Below are positions 44,683 through 54,514 of a DNA stretch of 64,000 nt, one piece after another. Each line of letters opens with the position of its first letter. Position 1 is the first letter of the stretch. Source of the stretch: Bufo bufo (taxonomy: Eukaryota > Chordata > Amphibia > Anura > Bufonidae); NCBI RefSeq assembly GCF_905171765.1, contig NC_053390.1, forward strand, positions 215,208,927 through 215,272,926. Direction: 5' to 3'. The position numbers and the translations under genes are program-made. Below the pieces are notes generated by a model that did not search any database, was not told the origin of the DNA, and saw nothing but the letters and a program-made list of their open reading frames with translations.

Positions 44683-45079
44683 CAGTCAGGTCCATAAATA
44701 TTGGGACATCGACACAATTCAAAAATTTTGGGCTCTATGCACCACCACAATGGATTTGAAATGAAACGAACAAGAAAATGCCCAAACAAATTTTGGTCAA
44801 TATGGCAGGGCTGGATTGAATCTGGAAGCTTAGCTTCGTTGGCACTGACTAGGGATTGTTTGAGAGGACAAATATCCTTAATGGGACATCTATCTTAGTT
44901 TAAGCTACTTTTTAAGGAGGATCTAGTGTCCAACTTATTGTTATCTTAGGTGGATATGACATCCTTTGTGAAATGTTTAATAAAATATAGTGAGGGTAGG
45001 GTGGTCTAATCATCTCTCTGCAAGACAAACTCTAGGCGGGGGGGGGGGGAGTTGGGTGAAAGATACATTTGTTATTTAA

Positions 45080-45507
45080 AGGGAACCTGTCACCAGTTTT
45101 ATGGTGTCCTAACTAAGGGCAACATAAATAAGTGATTGATTCTCTTAGCACAATGCTGGGTCACTTTCTTTAATTGACCCAGTCAATCTGCAAACATCTT
45201 GTATTGAAACGCTCCCACCTACCTGCTGCTGATTGACAGTTATTTTCCATATGAATCAGCAGCAGGTGGGCAGGGGAGTGGCTATAGCTCTGAATTAAAT
45301 AAACGCTGGACTCAATGACATCACGCGACTCAATGACATCACGCTGGACTCAAATCAGCTCATTAGCATGCAGCATCTTTGTGTGTATATTATGAGGTAA
45401 CCATCTGTCACACCAGTAAGTGAATACATCTAAGGCACTTTTTAGTAGTTAATGATTGTGTTCTAATTAGTTAGATTATAATCAAATATCCACATGACAG
45501 GTTCCCT
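45080..45507. mobile_element. TTAA-flanked foldback MITE (family R3)
   Basis: Ends AGGGAACCTGTCACCAG and the shorter ACAGGTTCCCT are inverted, with TTAA at 45076-45079 and 45508-45511. The interior is non-coding and includes a 'tgacatcacgc' tandem pair near 45315-45350. Relatives lie at 49096-49541 and 60227-60595. Confidence 0.75.
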
Positions 45508-45527
45508 TTAACAAAATCTCTGTATTA

Positions 45528-46899
45528 GGCCTCCTGCACACGACCGTTGTGTGCACCCGTGGCCGTTGTGCCGTTTTCCGTTTTTTTTCGCGGACCCATT
45601 GACTTTCCGAAGATCCGTCTGCATAAAGGCTTTTTCATAGCTGAGTTTTCACTTCGTGAAAACTCAGAACCGACAGTATATTCTAACACAGAGGCGTTCC
45701 CATGGTGATGGGGGCGCTTCAGGTTAGAATATACTAAAAGAACTGTGTACATGACTGCCCCCTGTAGTTAACACATTGGTGGCCAGTGTGGCCGGCCCCC
45801 CCTCCCCTGTAGTTAACTCATTGGTGGCCAGTGCGGCCGGCCCCCCCCTCCCCTGTAGTTAACTCGTTGGTGGCCAGTGGGCCTTCTCCCCTCCCTCCCC
45901 CTCCTAATTAAAATCTCCCCCCTATCATTGGTGGCAGCGGAGTGTACCGATCTGAGTCCCAGTTTAATCGCTACTGCAGTCCCGGTTGCCATGGTTACTT
46001 AGCAATTTGTAGAACCATTATACTTACCTGCGAGCTGCGATCTCTGCGTCCGGCCGGGAGCTCCTCCTACTGGTAAGTGACAGGTCATGTCACTTACCAG
46101 TAGGAGGAGCTCCCGGCCGGACCTGTCACTTACCAGTAGTTGGAGCTCCCGGCCGGACGCAGAGATCGCAGCTCGCAGGTAAGTATAATGGTTCTACAAA
46201 TTGCTAAGTAACCATGTCACCCGGGACTGCAGTAGCGTCCTGGTTGCCATGGTTACTGATCGGAGCCCCAGCGATTAAACTGGGACTCCGATCGGTACGC
46301 TCCGCTGCCACCAATGATAGGGGGGAGATTTTAATTAGGAGCGGGAGGGAGGGGAGAAGGCCCATTGGCCACCAACGAGTTAACTACAGGGGAGGGAGGG
46401 GGGCCCACTGGCCACCAACGAGTTAACTACAGGGGAGGGAGGGGGGCCCACTGGCCACTAATGAGTTAATTACAGGGGAGGGGGGGCCCACTGGCCACCA
46501 ATGAGTTAACGGGAGGGGGGGGGCCGGCCGCACTGGCCACCAATGAGTTAACTACGGGGGGGGGGGGGCCAGGCAGCAGGGGGCAGTCATGTACACAGTT
46601 ATTTTAGTATATTCTAACCTGAAGCGTCCCCATCACCATGGGAACGCCTCTGTGTTAGAATATACTGTCGGATTTGAGTTTCACGATGTAACTCAAATCC
46701 GACGGTATATTCTAACATAGAGGCGTTCCCATGGTGATGGGGACGCTTCAAGTTAAAATATACCATCGGATTGGAGAAAACTCAGTGGATCCTCCAAAAA
46801 TCAAGGAAGAACCACGGATGAAAAAACGGTCACGGATCACGGAAAAAACGGAACCCGTTTTTGCGGACCGCAAAAAAATACGGTCGTGTGCATGAGGCC
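45528..46899. mobile_element. Large Harbinger-like foldback, TSD TTA
   Basis: Left GGCCTCCTGCACACGACCG and right CGGTCGTGTGCATGAGGCC are inverted, flanked by TTA (45525-45527 and 46900-46902). Inner arms repeat GTAGTTAACTCATTGGTGGC several times on both sides, 'aggcgttcccatggtgatgg' arms lie outside those, and an almost perfect 226-bp palindrome sits at the centre (45990-46215). Confidence 0.82.
45990..46215. repeat. Near-perfect palindrome at the foldback centre
   Basis: It runs from CATGGTTACTTAGCAATTTG to the complement at about 46196-46215. Inner arms include TTACCTGCGAGCTGCGATCT and GGCCGGGAGCTCCTCCTACT, and one arm module is duplicated. It could form a very stable hairpin. Confidence 0.85.
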
Positions 46900-47272
46900 T
46901 TACTCTGTAATGTCATCGCGTCTGTTTTCTGTCCATGTAAATGACTGACAGGATCTTGATCATTATGTACAAATGTGTATTTAATTGACAGTTTATTTAA
47001 AATCAATAAAAATGATTTTTGATTTAAAAAAAGAAATGAAACTAACAAGATGTGCTTCAACTGCAGACAGTCAGCTTTAATTTGAGGGTATTTACATCCA
47101 AATCAGGTGAACGGTGTAGGAATTACAACAGTTTGCATATGCACCTCCCACTTGTCGAGGGACCAAAAGTAATGGGACAGAATAATACTCCTAAATCAAA
47201 CTTTCCCTTTTTAATACTTGGTTGCAAATCCTTTGCAGTCAATTACAGCCTGAAGTCTGGAACGCATAGACA

Positions 47273-48256
47273 TCACCAGACGCTGGGTTTCATCCCTGGT
47301 GATGCTCTGCCGGCCTCTACTGCAACTGTCTTCAGTTCCTGCTTGTTCTTGGGGCATTTTCCCTTCAGTTTTGTCTTCAGCAAGTGAAATGCATGCTCAA
47401 TCGAATTCAGGTCAGGTGATTGACTTGGCCATTGCATAACATTCCACTTCTTTCCCTTAAAAAACTCTTTGGTTGCTTTTGCAGTATGCTTTGGGTCATT
47501 TTTCCATCTGCACTGTGAAGCGCCGTCCAATGAGTTCTGAAGCATTTGGCTGAATATGAGCAGATAATATTGCCCGAAACACTTCAGAATTCATCCTGCT
47601 GCTTTTGTCAGCAGTCACATCATCAATAAATACAAGAGAACCAGTTCCACTGACAGCCATACATGCCCATGCCATGACACTACCACCACCATACTTCACT
47701 GAGGAGGTGGTATGCTTAGGATCATGAGCAGTTCCTTTCCTTCTCCATACTCTTCCCATCACTCTGGTACAAGTTGATCTTGGTCTCATCTGTCCATAGG
47801 ATGATGTTCCAGAACTGTGAAGGCTTTTTTAGATGTCGTTTGGCAAACTCTAATCTGTCCTTCCTGTTTGAGGCTCACCAATGGTTTACATCTTGTGGTG
47901 AACCCTCTGTATTCACTCTGGTGAAGTCTTCTCTTGATTGTTGACTTTGACACACATAGACCTACCTCCTGGAGAGTGTTCTTGATCTGGCCAAATGTGA
48001 AGGGTGTTTTCTTCACCAGGGAAAGAATTCTTCGGTCATCCACCACAATTGTTTTCTGTGGTCTTCCGGGTCTTTTGGTGTTGCTGAGCTCACCGGTGCG
48101 TTCCTTCTTTTTAAGAATGTTCCAAACAGTTGTTTTGGCCACGCCTAATGTTTTTGCTATCTCTCTGATGGGTTTGTTTTGTTTTTTCTGCCTAATGATG
48201 GCTTGCTTCACTGATAGTGACAGCTTTTTGGATCTCATCTTGAGAGTTGACAGCAA
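47273..48256 (-). pseudogene. Tc1-like transposase pseudogene
   Basis: The N-terminal frame (47786-48256) gives MRSKKLSLSVKQAIIRQKKQ, a helix-turn-helix with IREIAKTLGVAKTTVWNILK, and a GRPQK box. A second frame (47496-47789) gives KYGGGSVMAWACMAVSGTGS and a third (47273-47545) gives NDPKHTAKATKEFFKGKK and WPSQSPDLNSIEHAF. At least two frameshifts separate them. The first catalytic Asp region (near 47780) is disrupted and the second is broken at the frame change (MEK stop versus NDPKH). It is inactive. Confidence 0.87.
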
Positions 48257-48483
48257 AAGATTCCAAATTCAAATAGCACACTCGAAATGAACTCTGGACC
48301 TTTTATCTGCTCATTGTAATTGGGATAATGAGGGAATAACACACACCTGGCCATGGAACAGCTGAGAAGCCAATTGTCCCATTACTTTTGGTCCCTTAAC
48401 AAGTGGGAGGCACATATGCAAACTGTTGTAATTCCTACACCGTTCACCTGATTTTGGATATAAATACCCTCAAATTAAGTTAA

Positions 48484-48783
48484 GGCCTCATGCACACAAC
48501 CGTAGTTCGGGTCCGCATCCGAGCCGTTGTTTTGGCGGCTCGTATGCGGACCTATTCACTTCAATCGGGCCGCAAAAGATGCGGACAGCACTCCGTGTGC
48601 TGTCCGCATCCGTTGCTCCGTTCCACGGCCCCGCAAAAAAATAAAATAACCTGTCCTATTCTTGTCCGCGCTTTGTTTTGGCCTTCTGTTCCGCAAATTG
48701 CAGAAGGCACACGGGCGGCTACCGGTTTTTGCGCATCCGTGGTTTGCGAACCACAAAAAACGGAACGGTTGTGTGCATGAGGC
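48484..48783. mobile_element. Harbinger-like foldback MITE in the Tc1 right TIR
   Basis: The left end GGCCTCATGCACACAACCG follows TAA, and the right end GTTGTGTGCATGAGGC is followed by a degraded flank. The interior has ATTCACTTCAATCGGGCCG and 'gatgcggacagca' arms. Part of the Tc1 repeat next to it is missing. Confidence 0.75.
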
Positions 48784-48886
48784 GTATATCACATCTTGTT
48801 CGTTTCATTTTAAATCCATTGTGGTGGTGTATAGAGCCAAAAATTTTAGAATTGTGACGATGTCCCAATATTTATGGACCTGGCTG

Positions 48887-49091
48887 TATATGTGAATCAT
48901 CTAGCTAAGTAATTGGCTCAAGCATTCTTCTACAGTCTATACATCATTCTTCATACAGTTTATGTGAGACTAGAGCATGAGTTCGGCCCACAGCTGCGTG
49001 CCCCCCTTCCCCTCCGTCTCTCTTCACTGCTGAGATACAGGCAGCCTGAGCAAAGGGGGAGGGGAGGCACTTGAGATAAGGAACAAGCAGC
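48887..49091. other. Short intronic spacer
   Basis: No feature was seen between the Tc1 end and the next foldback. Confidence 0.5.
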
Positions 49092-49095
49092 TTAA

Positions 49096-49541
49096 AGGGA
49101 GTCTGTCACCTACCTGACAGGTTTCAAACTGGTGACATTGTTCAGTGGGGCTCAAAGACATGACACAGATGTTACCCGTATTTAGTTGGAGAGCGCATGC
49201 GCACTGCATATCTCTGTGCCTCTGACCACAGTGGGCAGAACAGTGCGCATGCCCGGGCCCGGCAGTGATGCGCGAACAGCCTATAGGGAAATGTGATGTC
49301 ACAGGGCTGGCTGGCCTGAGCTTACTGAGGGGCGGAGTGAGGCGGGGGAACTTGGGCACTTTCAGAAAACTCTCCGCCCCTGGGCACTTGCTACGGCTCA
49401 TTAGAATATGATAAAAACAACTTTTTGGGCGATTTTGAAGCATCTGAAGAACTAAACACGGGTAACATCTGTGTCATGTCTTTGTGCCCCACTGAACAAT
49501 GTCACCTGTTTGAAACCGGTCAGGTAGGTGACAGACTCCCT
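49096..49541. mobile_element. TTAA-flanked foldback MITE (family R3)
   Basis: Ends AGGGAGTCTGTCACCTACCT and AGGTAGGTGACAGACTCCCT are perfectly inverted, and TTAA lies at 49092-49095 and 49542-49545. Further inner arms include 'gtttcaaactggtgacattgttcagtgggg'. No transposase. Confidence 0.82.
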
Positions 49542-49852
49542 TTAAAGCAACTACTAAAAAAATCATACAGTTACACAGTCCTAGAGATACAAAATATAGA
49601 ATAATATTCACACATTTCTATCACAGACATAGGTGTACACCACTTTGCGCTATCATCAAGTATATTATTCTTGTGCACCATTTCATACATTTGGCACAAC
49701 CTGACAAAGCAAAAACACACAGAAAAAAGAATCAAAAACCACTGCAAATGATAGTCCTTTTTTTTTTTTTTTCTTTCCCCTCAAGAAAGCCCCTGCTTAA
49801 TTTCACAAGACATGTATTATTTTAATCAGCTTTACCAGGAAGTGAACTTGGT
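49542..49852. other. Intronic spacer, nothing recognised
   Basis: AT-rich sequence with a T-run near 49758-49771. No coding or repeat ends were recognised. Confidence 0.45.
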
Positions 49853-50888
49853 TTAACCCCTGCCCGACCTTTGACATACTGTTACATCATGGAAACCACT
49901 GAGTTCCCGCAATTTGACGTAATAGTACGTCATAGTGATCGCGCCGGCACCGGAGCGGTGCGCGCGCGCGATCACTGCAGGGGCCCGGCAGTCCGTGGTA
50001 TCCGAGCCCCTTCTGTATCTGCCGGCATTGCTGTAAAAGCCAATGCCGGCGTATTAACCCCTTCTATGCCGCGGTCCGCGCTGACTTCGACATAGAAGAG
50101 GTTTGTGTCGAGTGAACGATCGCATCGAGTCCCCGCGCTGCTGTGGCGGGGACCCGATGCGACACAAGGCAGCCCGATGCAGAGCAGAGGCTGCCCAATG
50201 CCTTGCACGGCATCGGGAACTGCCTTCTACGGGTGCCGAGGAGATCCAGCCTCAGGCTGGGTCTCCTAGGCAACCTGTTAGTGTATGACTCAGTGTCATA
50301 CACTAACAGGGAATGCATTACAATACAGATGTATTGTAATGCATTGCAGAGGGGATCAGACCCCCAAAAGTGAATGTCATAAATAAAGTAAAGTTTTAAA
50401 AAAAGGTGTTTTTAATAAAATTAATAAAGTAATAAAATTAATAAAGTAAAAAAGAAAAAAAAACACCCTTTCCGCTTATTTTATAATAAAAACTGAAAGA
50501 AAAAAAAAACAAAACCCACACATATTAGGTATTGCCGCGTCCGTAATGACCGGCTCTATAAATATATCACATGATCCACCCTGTCCGATAAACACCATAA
50601 AAAAATAAAAATAAAAACAGTGTAAAAAAAAAAGAGCAATTTTCTCGCACATTCCATTGGGGGACACAGACCATGGGTATAGCCTAGGCCAGTGATGGTG
50701 AACCTATGGCACGGGTGCCAAAGGCGGCACTCAGAGCCCTTTCTGTGGGCACCCGAACCCTGAAAAAAGTCTATGGTGTACCAATATGCCTTAGACTTTT
50801 CCTGCCATTCATCAGCGCAGGGCGCAATATGAACATCGTAGGCAGCACACTAAATGTAGGCAGGCTGTTATAGCTAAATGATAAAGTA

Positions 50889-52445
50889 CAGTCGTGGCCA
50901 AAAGTTTTGAGAATTACATAAATATTGGAAATTGGAAAAGTTGCTGCTTAAGTTTTTATAATAGCAATTTGCATATACTCCAGAATGTTATGAAGAGTGA
51001 TCAGATGAATTGCATAGTCCTTCTTTGGCATAAAAATTAACTTAATCCCAAAAATACCTTTCCACTGCATTTCATTGCTGTCATTAAAGGACTTGCTGAG
51101 ATCATTTCAGTAATCGTCTTGTTAACTCAGGTGAGAATGTTGACGAGTACAAGGCTGGAGATCATTATGTCAGGCTGATTGGGTTAGAATGGCAGACTTG
51201 GCATGTTAAAAGGAGGGTGATGCTTGAAATCATTGTTCTTCCATTGTTAACCATGGTGACCTGCAAAGAAACGCGTGCAGCCATCTTTGCGTTGCATAAA
51301 AATGGCTTCACAGGCAAGGATATTGTGGCTACTAAGATTGCACCTCAATCAACAATTTATAGGATCATCAAGAACTTCAAGAAAAGAGGTTCAATTCTTG
51401 TTAAGAAGGCTTCAGGGCGTCCAAGAAAGTCCAGCAAGCGCCAGGATCGTCTCCTAAAGAGGATTCAGCTGCGGGATCGGAGTTCCACCAGTGCAGAGCT
51501 TGCTCAGGAATGGCAGCAGGCAGGTGTGAGCGCATCTGCACGCACAGTGAGGCGAAGACTTTTGGAAGATGGCCTGGTGTCAAGAAGGGCAGCAAAGAAG
51601 CCACTTCTCTCCAAAAAAAACATCAGGGACAGATTGATCTTCTGCAGAAAGTATGGTGAATGGACTGCTGAGGACTGGGGCAAAGTCATATTCTCCGATG
51701 AAGCCTCTTTCCAATTGTTTGGGGCATCTGGAAAAAGGCTTGTCCGGAGAAGAAAAGGTGAGCGCTACCTTCAGTCCTGTGTCATGCCAACAGTAAAGCA
51801 TCCTGAGACCATTCATGTGTGGGGTTGCTTCTCATCCAAGGGAGTGGGCTCACTCACAATTTTGCCCAAAAACACAGCCATGAATAAAGAATGGTACCAA
51901 AACACCCTCCAACAGCAACTTCTTCCAACAATCCAACAACGGTTTGGTGAAGATCAATGCATTTTCCAGCACAATGGAGCACCGTGCCATAAGGCAAAAG
52001 TGATAACTAAGTGGCTCGGGGACCAAAACGTTGACATTTTGGGTCCATGGCCTGGAAACTCCCCAGATCTTAATCCCATTGAGAACTTGTGGTCAATCCT
52101 CAAGAGGCGGGTGGACAAACAAAAACCCACTAATTCTGACAAACTCCAAGAAGTGATTATAAAAGAATGGGTTGCTATCAGTCAGGAATTGGCCCAGAAG
52201 TTGATTGAGAGCATGCCCAGTCGAATTGCAGAGGTCCTGAAAAAGAAGGGCCAACACTGCAAATACTGACTCTTTGCATAAATATCATGTAATTGTCGAT
52301 AAAAGCCTTTGAAATGTATGAAGTGCGTGTAATTATATTTCACTACATCACAGAAACAACTGAAACAAAGATCTAAAAGCAGTTTAGCAGCAAACTTTGT
52401 GAAAACTAATATTTGTGTCATTCTCAAAACTTTTGGCCACGACTG
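50889..52445 (+). mobile_element. Tc1-like transposon, full length, transposase frame open
   Basis: It is 1557 bp, ends CAGTCGTGGCCAAAAGTTTT and AAAACTTTTGGCCACGACTG, with TA at 50887-50888 and 52446-52447. This is the youngest layer of the nest and the best preserved transposon in the window. Confidence 0.93.
51217..52269 (+). CDS. Tc1-like transposase, full-length frame, catalytic Asp to Asn
   Basis: It is 350 codons without interruption. The ATG at 51253 (context ACCATGG, peptide MVTCKETRAAIFALHKNG) is the likelier start, giving about 338 residues. The N-terminal part has two helix-turn-helix units (GKDIVATKIAPQSTIYRIIK; STSAELAQEW...) and an AT-hook-like SGRPRKS. The DDE domain shows FSDEASFQLFG (Asp161), FQHNGAPCHKAK and PDLNPIENLWSILKRR (Glu289). 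At residue 253 the expected second Asp is Asn (codon AAT at 51973-51975). The spacing from residue 253 to Glu289 is 35 residues, one more than the usual 34. It is probably catalytically dead despite the intact frame. Confidence 0.9.
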   Translation: MMLEIIVLPLLTMVTCKETRAAIFALHKNGFTGKDIVATKIAPQSTIYRIIKNFKKRGSILVKKASGRPRKSSKRQDRLLKRIQLRDRSSTSAELAQEWQQAGVSASARTVRRRLLEDGLVSRRAAKKPLLSKKNIRDRLIFCRKYGEWTAEDWGKVIFSDEASFQLFGASGKRLVRRRKGERYLQSCVMPTVKHPETIHVWGCFSSKGVGSLTILPKNTAMNKEWYQNTLQQQLLPTIQQRFGEDQCIFQHNGAPCHKAKVITKWLGDQNVDILGPWPGNSPDLNPIENLWSILKRRVDKQKPTNSDKLQEVIIKEWVAISQELAQKLIESMPSRIAEVLKKKGQHCKY

Positions 52446-52573
52446 TACATTGAAGATATACTATATTGGACTGTGGTATTCAGGGTAAATTGCCATGTCG
52501 GCACTTTGCGATAAATAATTGGGTTTTGGGTTGCAGTTTGTGCACTCTGTCTCTAAAAGGTTCCCCATCACTG

Positions 52574-53014
52574 GCCTAGGCCATTACCAGGAGGAGACAC
52601 TATGCAAATAAAGAAGAAAGCTCCTCCTTCACGGGCTATACCCCCAGGCTCCCACAGGAGGACCTCAGTTCTTGCTTGGTGTCTGATAAGGAGGTTGACA
52701 CTTCTGTTTTTTCTACTCCTGTTTGGGGTTTTTTCTCAACAGAGGACACAGGACAGCATGGGGCTGCCCTGGTCTCTCAGTGGAGCGAGTGCCGGGGTCG
52801 AAATGGCGTCCCCGGCTACCTCCAGACCCCCCCAGAAGATAAGTGGAACCGGGCTCAACCTGCAGCTCTGGCGGCCTACTAGTTCCAGGGTCACCTACTC
52901 CTGCCCTCCTTCCAGATCACTTCCACTCCTTGTGCCAGCTGGTGTGGAGCAGAGGGTGAAGACTGCAGGACGCAGATAAGTATATGCGGCTCTCCTGCAG
53001 AGAGTGTCGCCATA
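52574..53014 (+). other. DIRS-B leader continued
   Basis: The left terminal repeat resumes after the hAT insertion (CATTACCAGGAGGAGACACT). A TTTTTTCTCAACAG acceptor-like tract lies near 52740, at the place equivalent to acceptor-like tracts in the A1, A2 and A3 leaders. Confidence 0.6.
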
Positions 53015-53689
53015 ATGCCAAAACCAGGGGCCCCCCAAAAGTCCTCTAAGGCAGCTCCTCAGGCCCCACCGGGGTCCTGCAAGGTTTGCTGCTTGCTTCT
53101 ATCTGTATCAGGTGCCTGTAGTGCTTGCCTTGCCTCGGGACAGGATCCTGCTCCTCCGCCTCCTCTCCCTCAGCCCAGTCCCTCTTCCGCCCCTTCGGAG
53201 TCCGCGGAACCCTCCTGGGCCTCTGCCATATCTAGAGCGGACTTAGCCCAAGTCTCGCGTACCACCATGGCCTTTATAGAACGCACGGCAGTCACGGATC
53301 CTGTGGCTAGCACCACTCCACCTCACAGTGCTTCCCACAGGGGACGCTCTACTGTTAAGAGGCAGTGTGCGCAGCAGCATCCCTCCTCGGATGACCCTGC
53401 TTCACCCCCTCGCCTGGAGGTGAACTCAGACTCTCCTCCTCCTCGCAGGGACCATGGGTCTGAAGGGGAACGATCCAGCTCGGACGAAGACACTGAGCTG
53501 GAGCCGTCGCCTAAACTGTCCACCATGTTGGCAGACTTGGTCACGGCTGTTCGTGACACCTTTGATATCCAGGGGGACCCTCCTTCCACCTGTAGCCAGG
53601 AATTCCCCCTTTTCCATTCCAGGAAACCTAAGGCAGTCGCATTCCCCATCCATGGCGAATTTGCCCCCTTCGTTTCTCTGTTCCGATGA
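53015..53689 (+). pseudogene. DIRS-B gag-like ORF, C-terminally truncated by deletion
   Basis: It begins MPKPGAPQKSSKAAPQAPPG with a Cys cluster (CKVCC...CSACL), then a Ser/Pro-rich acidic middle and the conserved DTFDIQGDPPST and FPIHGEFAPFVS blocks. These align with A1 (DTFKVQDDPPSS, FPIHSDFSSVVS). Directly afterwards the sequence jumps to the recombinase region, so 225 codons remain of about 480. The junction is near 53680. Confidence 0.85.
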
Positions 53690-54514
53690 TCCTCTCCTTT
53701 CTCCAGTCGGGCCTAGAACTGGGAATGTCACTGAGCTCCCTAAAAGGCTCTTGCCATTTTCTTTCAGTGGTCCCTTGCTCTGCTCGGGCCTGTGAGGACC
53801 TTCATGCAGGGGGTGACGCATTCGGTTCTTCCGTATGTTCCTCCTCTGCCCCCCTGGGATCTCAATCTGGTTCTGTCTTCCCTCCAGGCGGCTCCCTTTG
53901 AACCCCTGAGGGAGATTTCCCTGACTCTGCTCACCTGGAAAGTAGTTTTTCTGGTGGCCATCACCTCTATCAGGAGGGTGTTGGAGCTGGCGGCTCTTTC
54001 CTCTAGGGAGCCCTTTTTGGTCTTCCACAAGGATAAGGTGGTGCTGCGCCCGATCCCTTCTTTTTTGCCCAAGGTGGTCTCCGCCTTCCACCTTAATGAG
54101 GACATAGTCCTGCCCTCTTTTTGCCCTTCTCCAGCGAACCCCAAGGAGCGAGCTCTTCATTCCCTGGATGTTGTCCGTGCTTTGAGGGTGTACCTTTCGG
54201 TGACTGCCCCCTTCCGCCGTTCTGACTCCCTTTTCGTGGTTCCCAAAGGGTCTCGTAAGGGTCTGGCGGCCTCCAAGGTCACTGTGGCTCGGTGGATTCG
54301 GTCGGCTATTGCCATGGCATATCGTTCCCGTGGCAGAATTCCCACGGTGGGGGCCTCCTGGGCTAGGTGTAATCAAGCGTCTGCATCGCAACTTTGTAAG
54401 GCGGCAACCTGGTCGTCCTTACATATCTTTGCAAGGTTTTACCAACTGCGCTCTTTGGCATCGGCTGATGCTTCCCTTGGGCGCAAGGTATTGCAGGCAG
54501 TGGTTCCTGTTTGA
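53690..54514 (+). pseudogene. DIRS-B tyrosine recombinase remains, HxxR box deleted
   Basis: The pieces ILSFLQSGLELGMSLSSLKG (from about 53690) and, after a frame change, RTFMQGVTHSVLPYVPPLPP to the end (53792-54514) match the A1 recombinase. The first catalytic Arg (SIRRVLELAALS) and the terminal ARFYQL Tyr are present. However, where A1 has PPLGVTAHSTRAVGASW this copy reads RIPTVGASW, so about ten residues including His and Arg of HxxR are missing. It is non-functional. Confidence 0.88.

Larger units (their letters stand above)
44775..47032 (+). mobile_element. L1-type 3' fragment with 17-bp TSD, carrying nested foldbacks
   Basis: GAAATGAAACGAACAAG at 44758-44774 is repeated at 47033-47049 with one change, a typical L1 target duplication. 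The segment ends in AATAAA and TTTAAAAAAA just before the second copy. Its start shows a short L1 ORF2-end-like peptide (WQGWIESGSLASL). It is 5' truncated. A TTAA foldback (45080-45507) and a Harbinger-like foldback (45528-46899) were inserted afterwards. Confidence 0.75.
44683..48886 (-). mobile_element. Tc1-like transposon with long TIRs, disrupted by later insertions
   Basis: The left end CAGTCAGGTCCATAAATATT and the right end AATATTTATGGACCTGGCTG are inverted. The inverted repeats extend about 190 bp, through 'tggatttgaaatgaaacgaacaag' and 'ttacaacagtttgcatatgc'. TA follows the right end; the left flank is TT, probably mutated. An L1 3' fragment (44775-47032) interrupts the left repeat and a Harbinger-like foldback (48484-48783) the right one. 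The transposase is on the minus strand. Confidence 0.85.
50690..52573. mobile_element. hAT-like element, 8-bp TSD, hosting a Tc1 element
   Basis: Ends CAGTGATGGTGAACCT and AGGTTCCCCATCACTG are inverted at 15 of 16 positions. GCCTAGGC duplicates exactly at 50682-50689 and 52574-52581. Without the Tc1 it is only about 325 bp, so it is non-autonomous. The start, with 'ggcacgggtgcc' and 'ggcggcactcagagccct', resembles a widespread vertebrate hAT family (from memory). Confidence 0.88.

Noticed and set aside
53426..54391. 321-codon minus-strand frame in DIRS-B
   Set aside because: It is the antisense of the gag and recombinase remains. Its peptide has no domain and it crosses the deletion junction.
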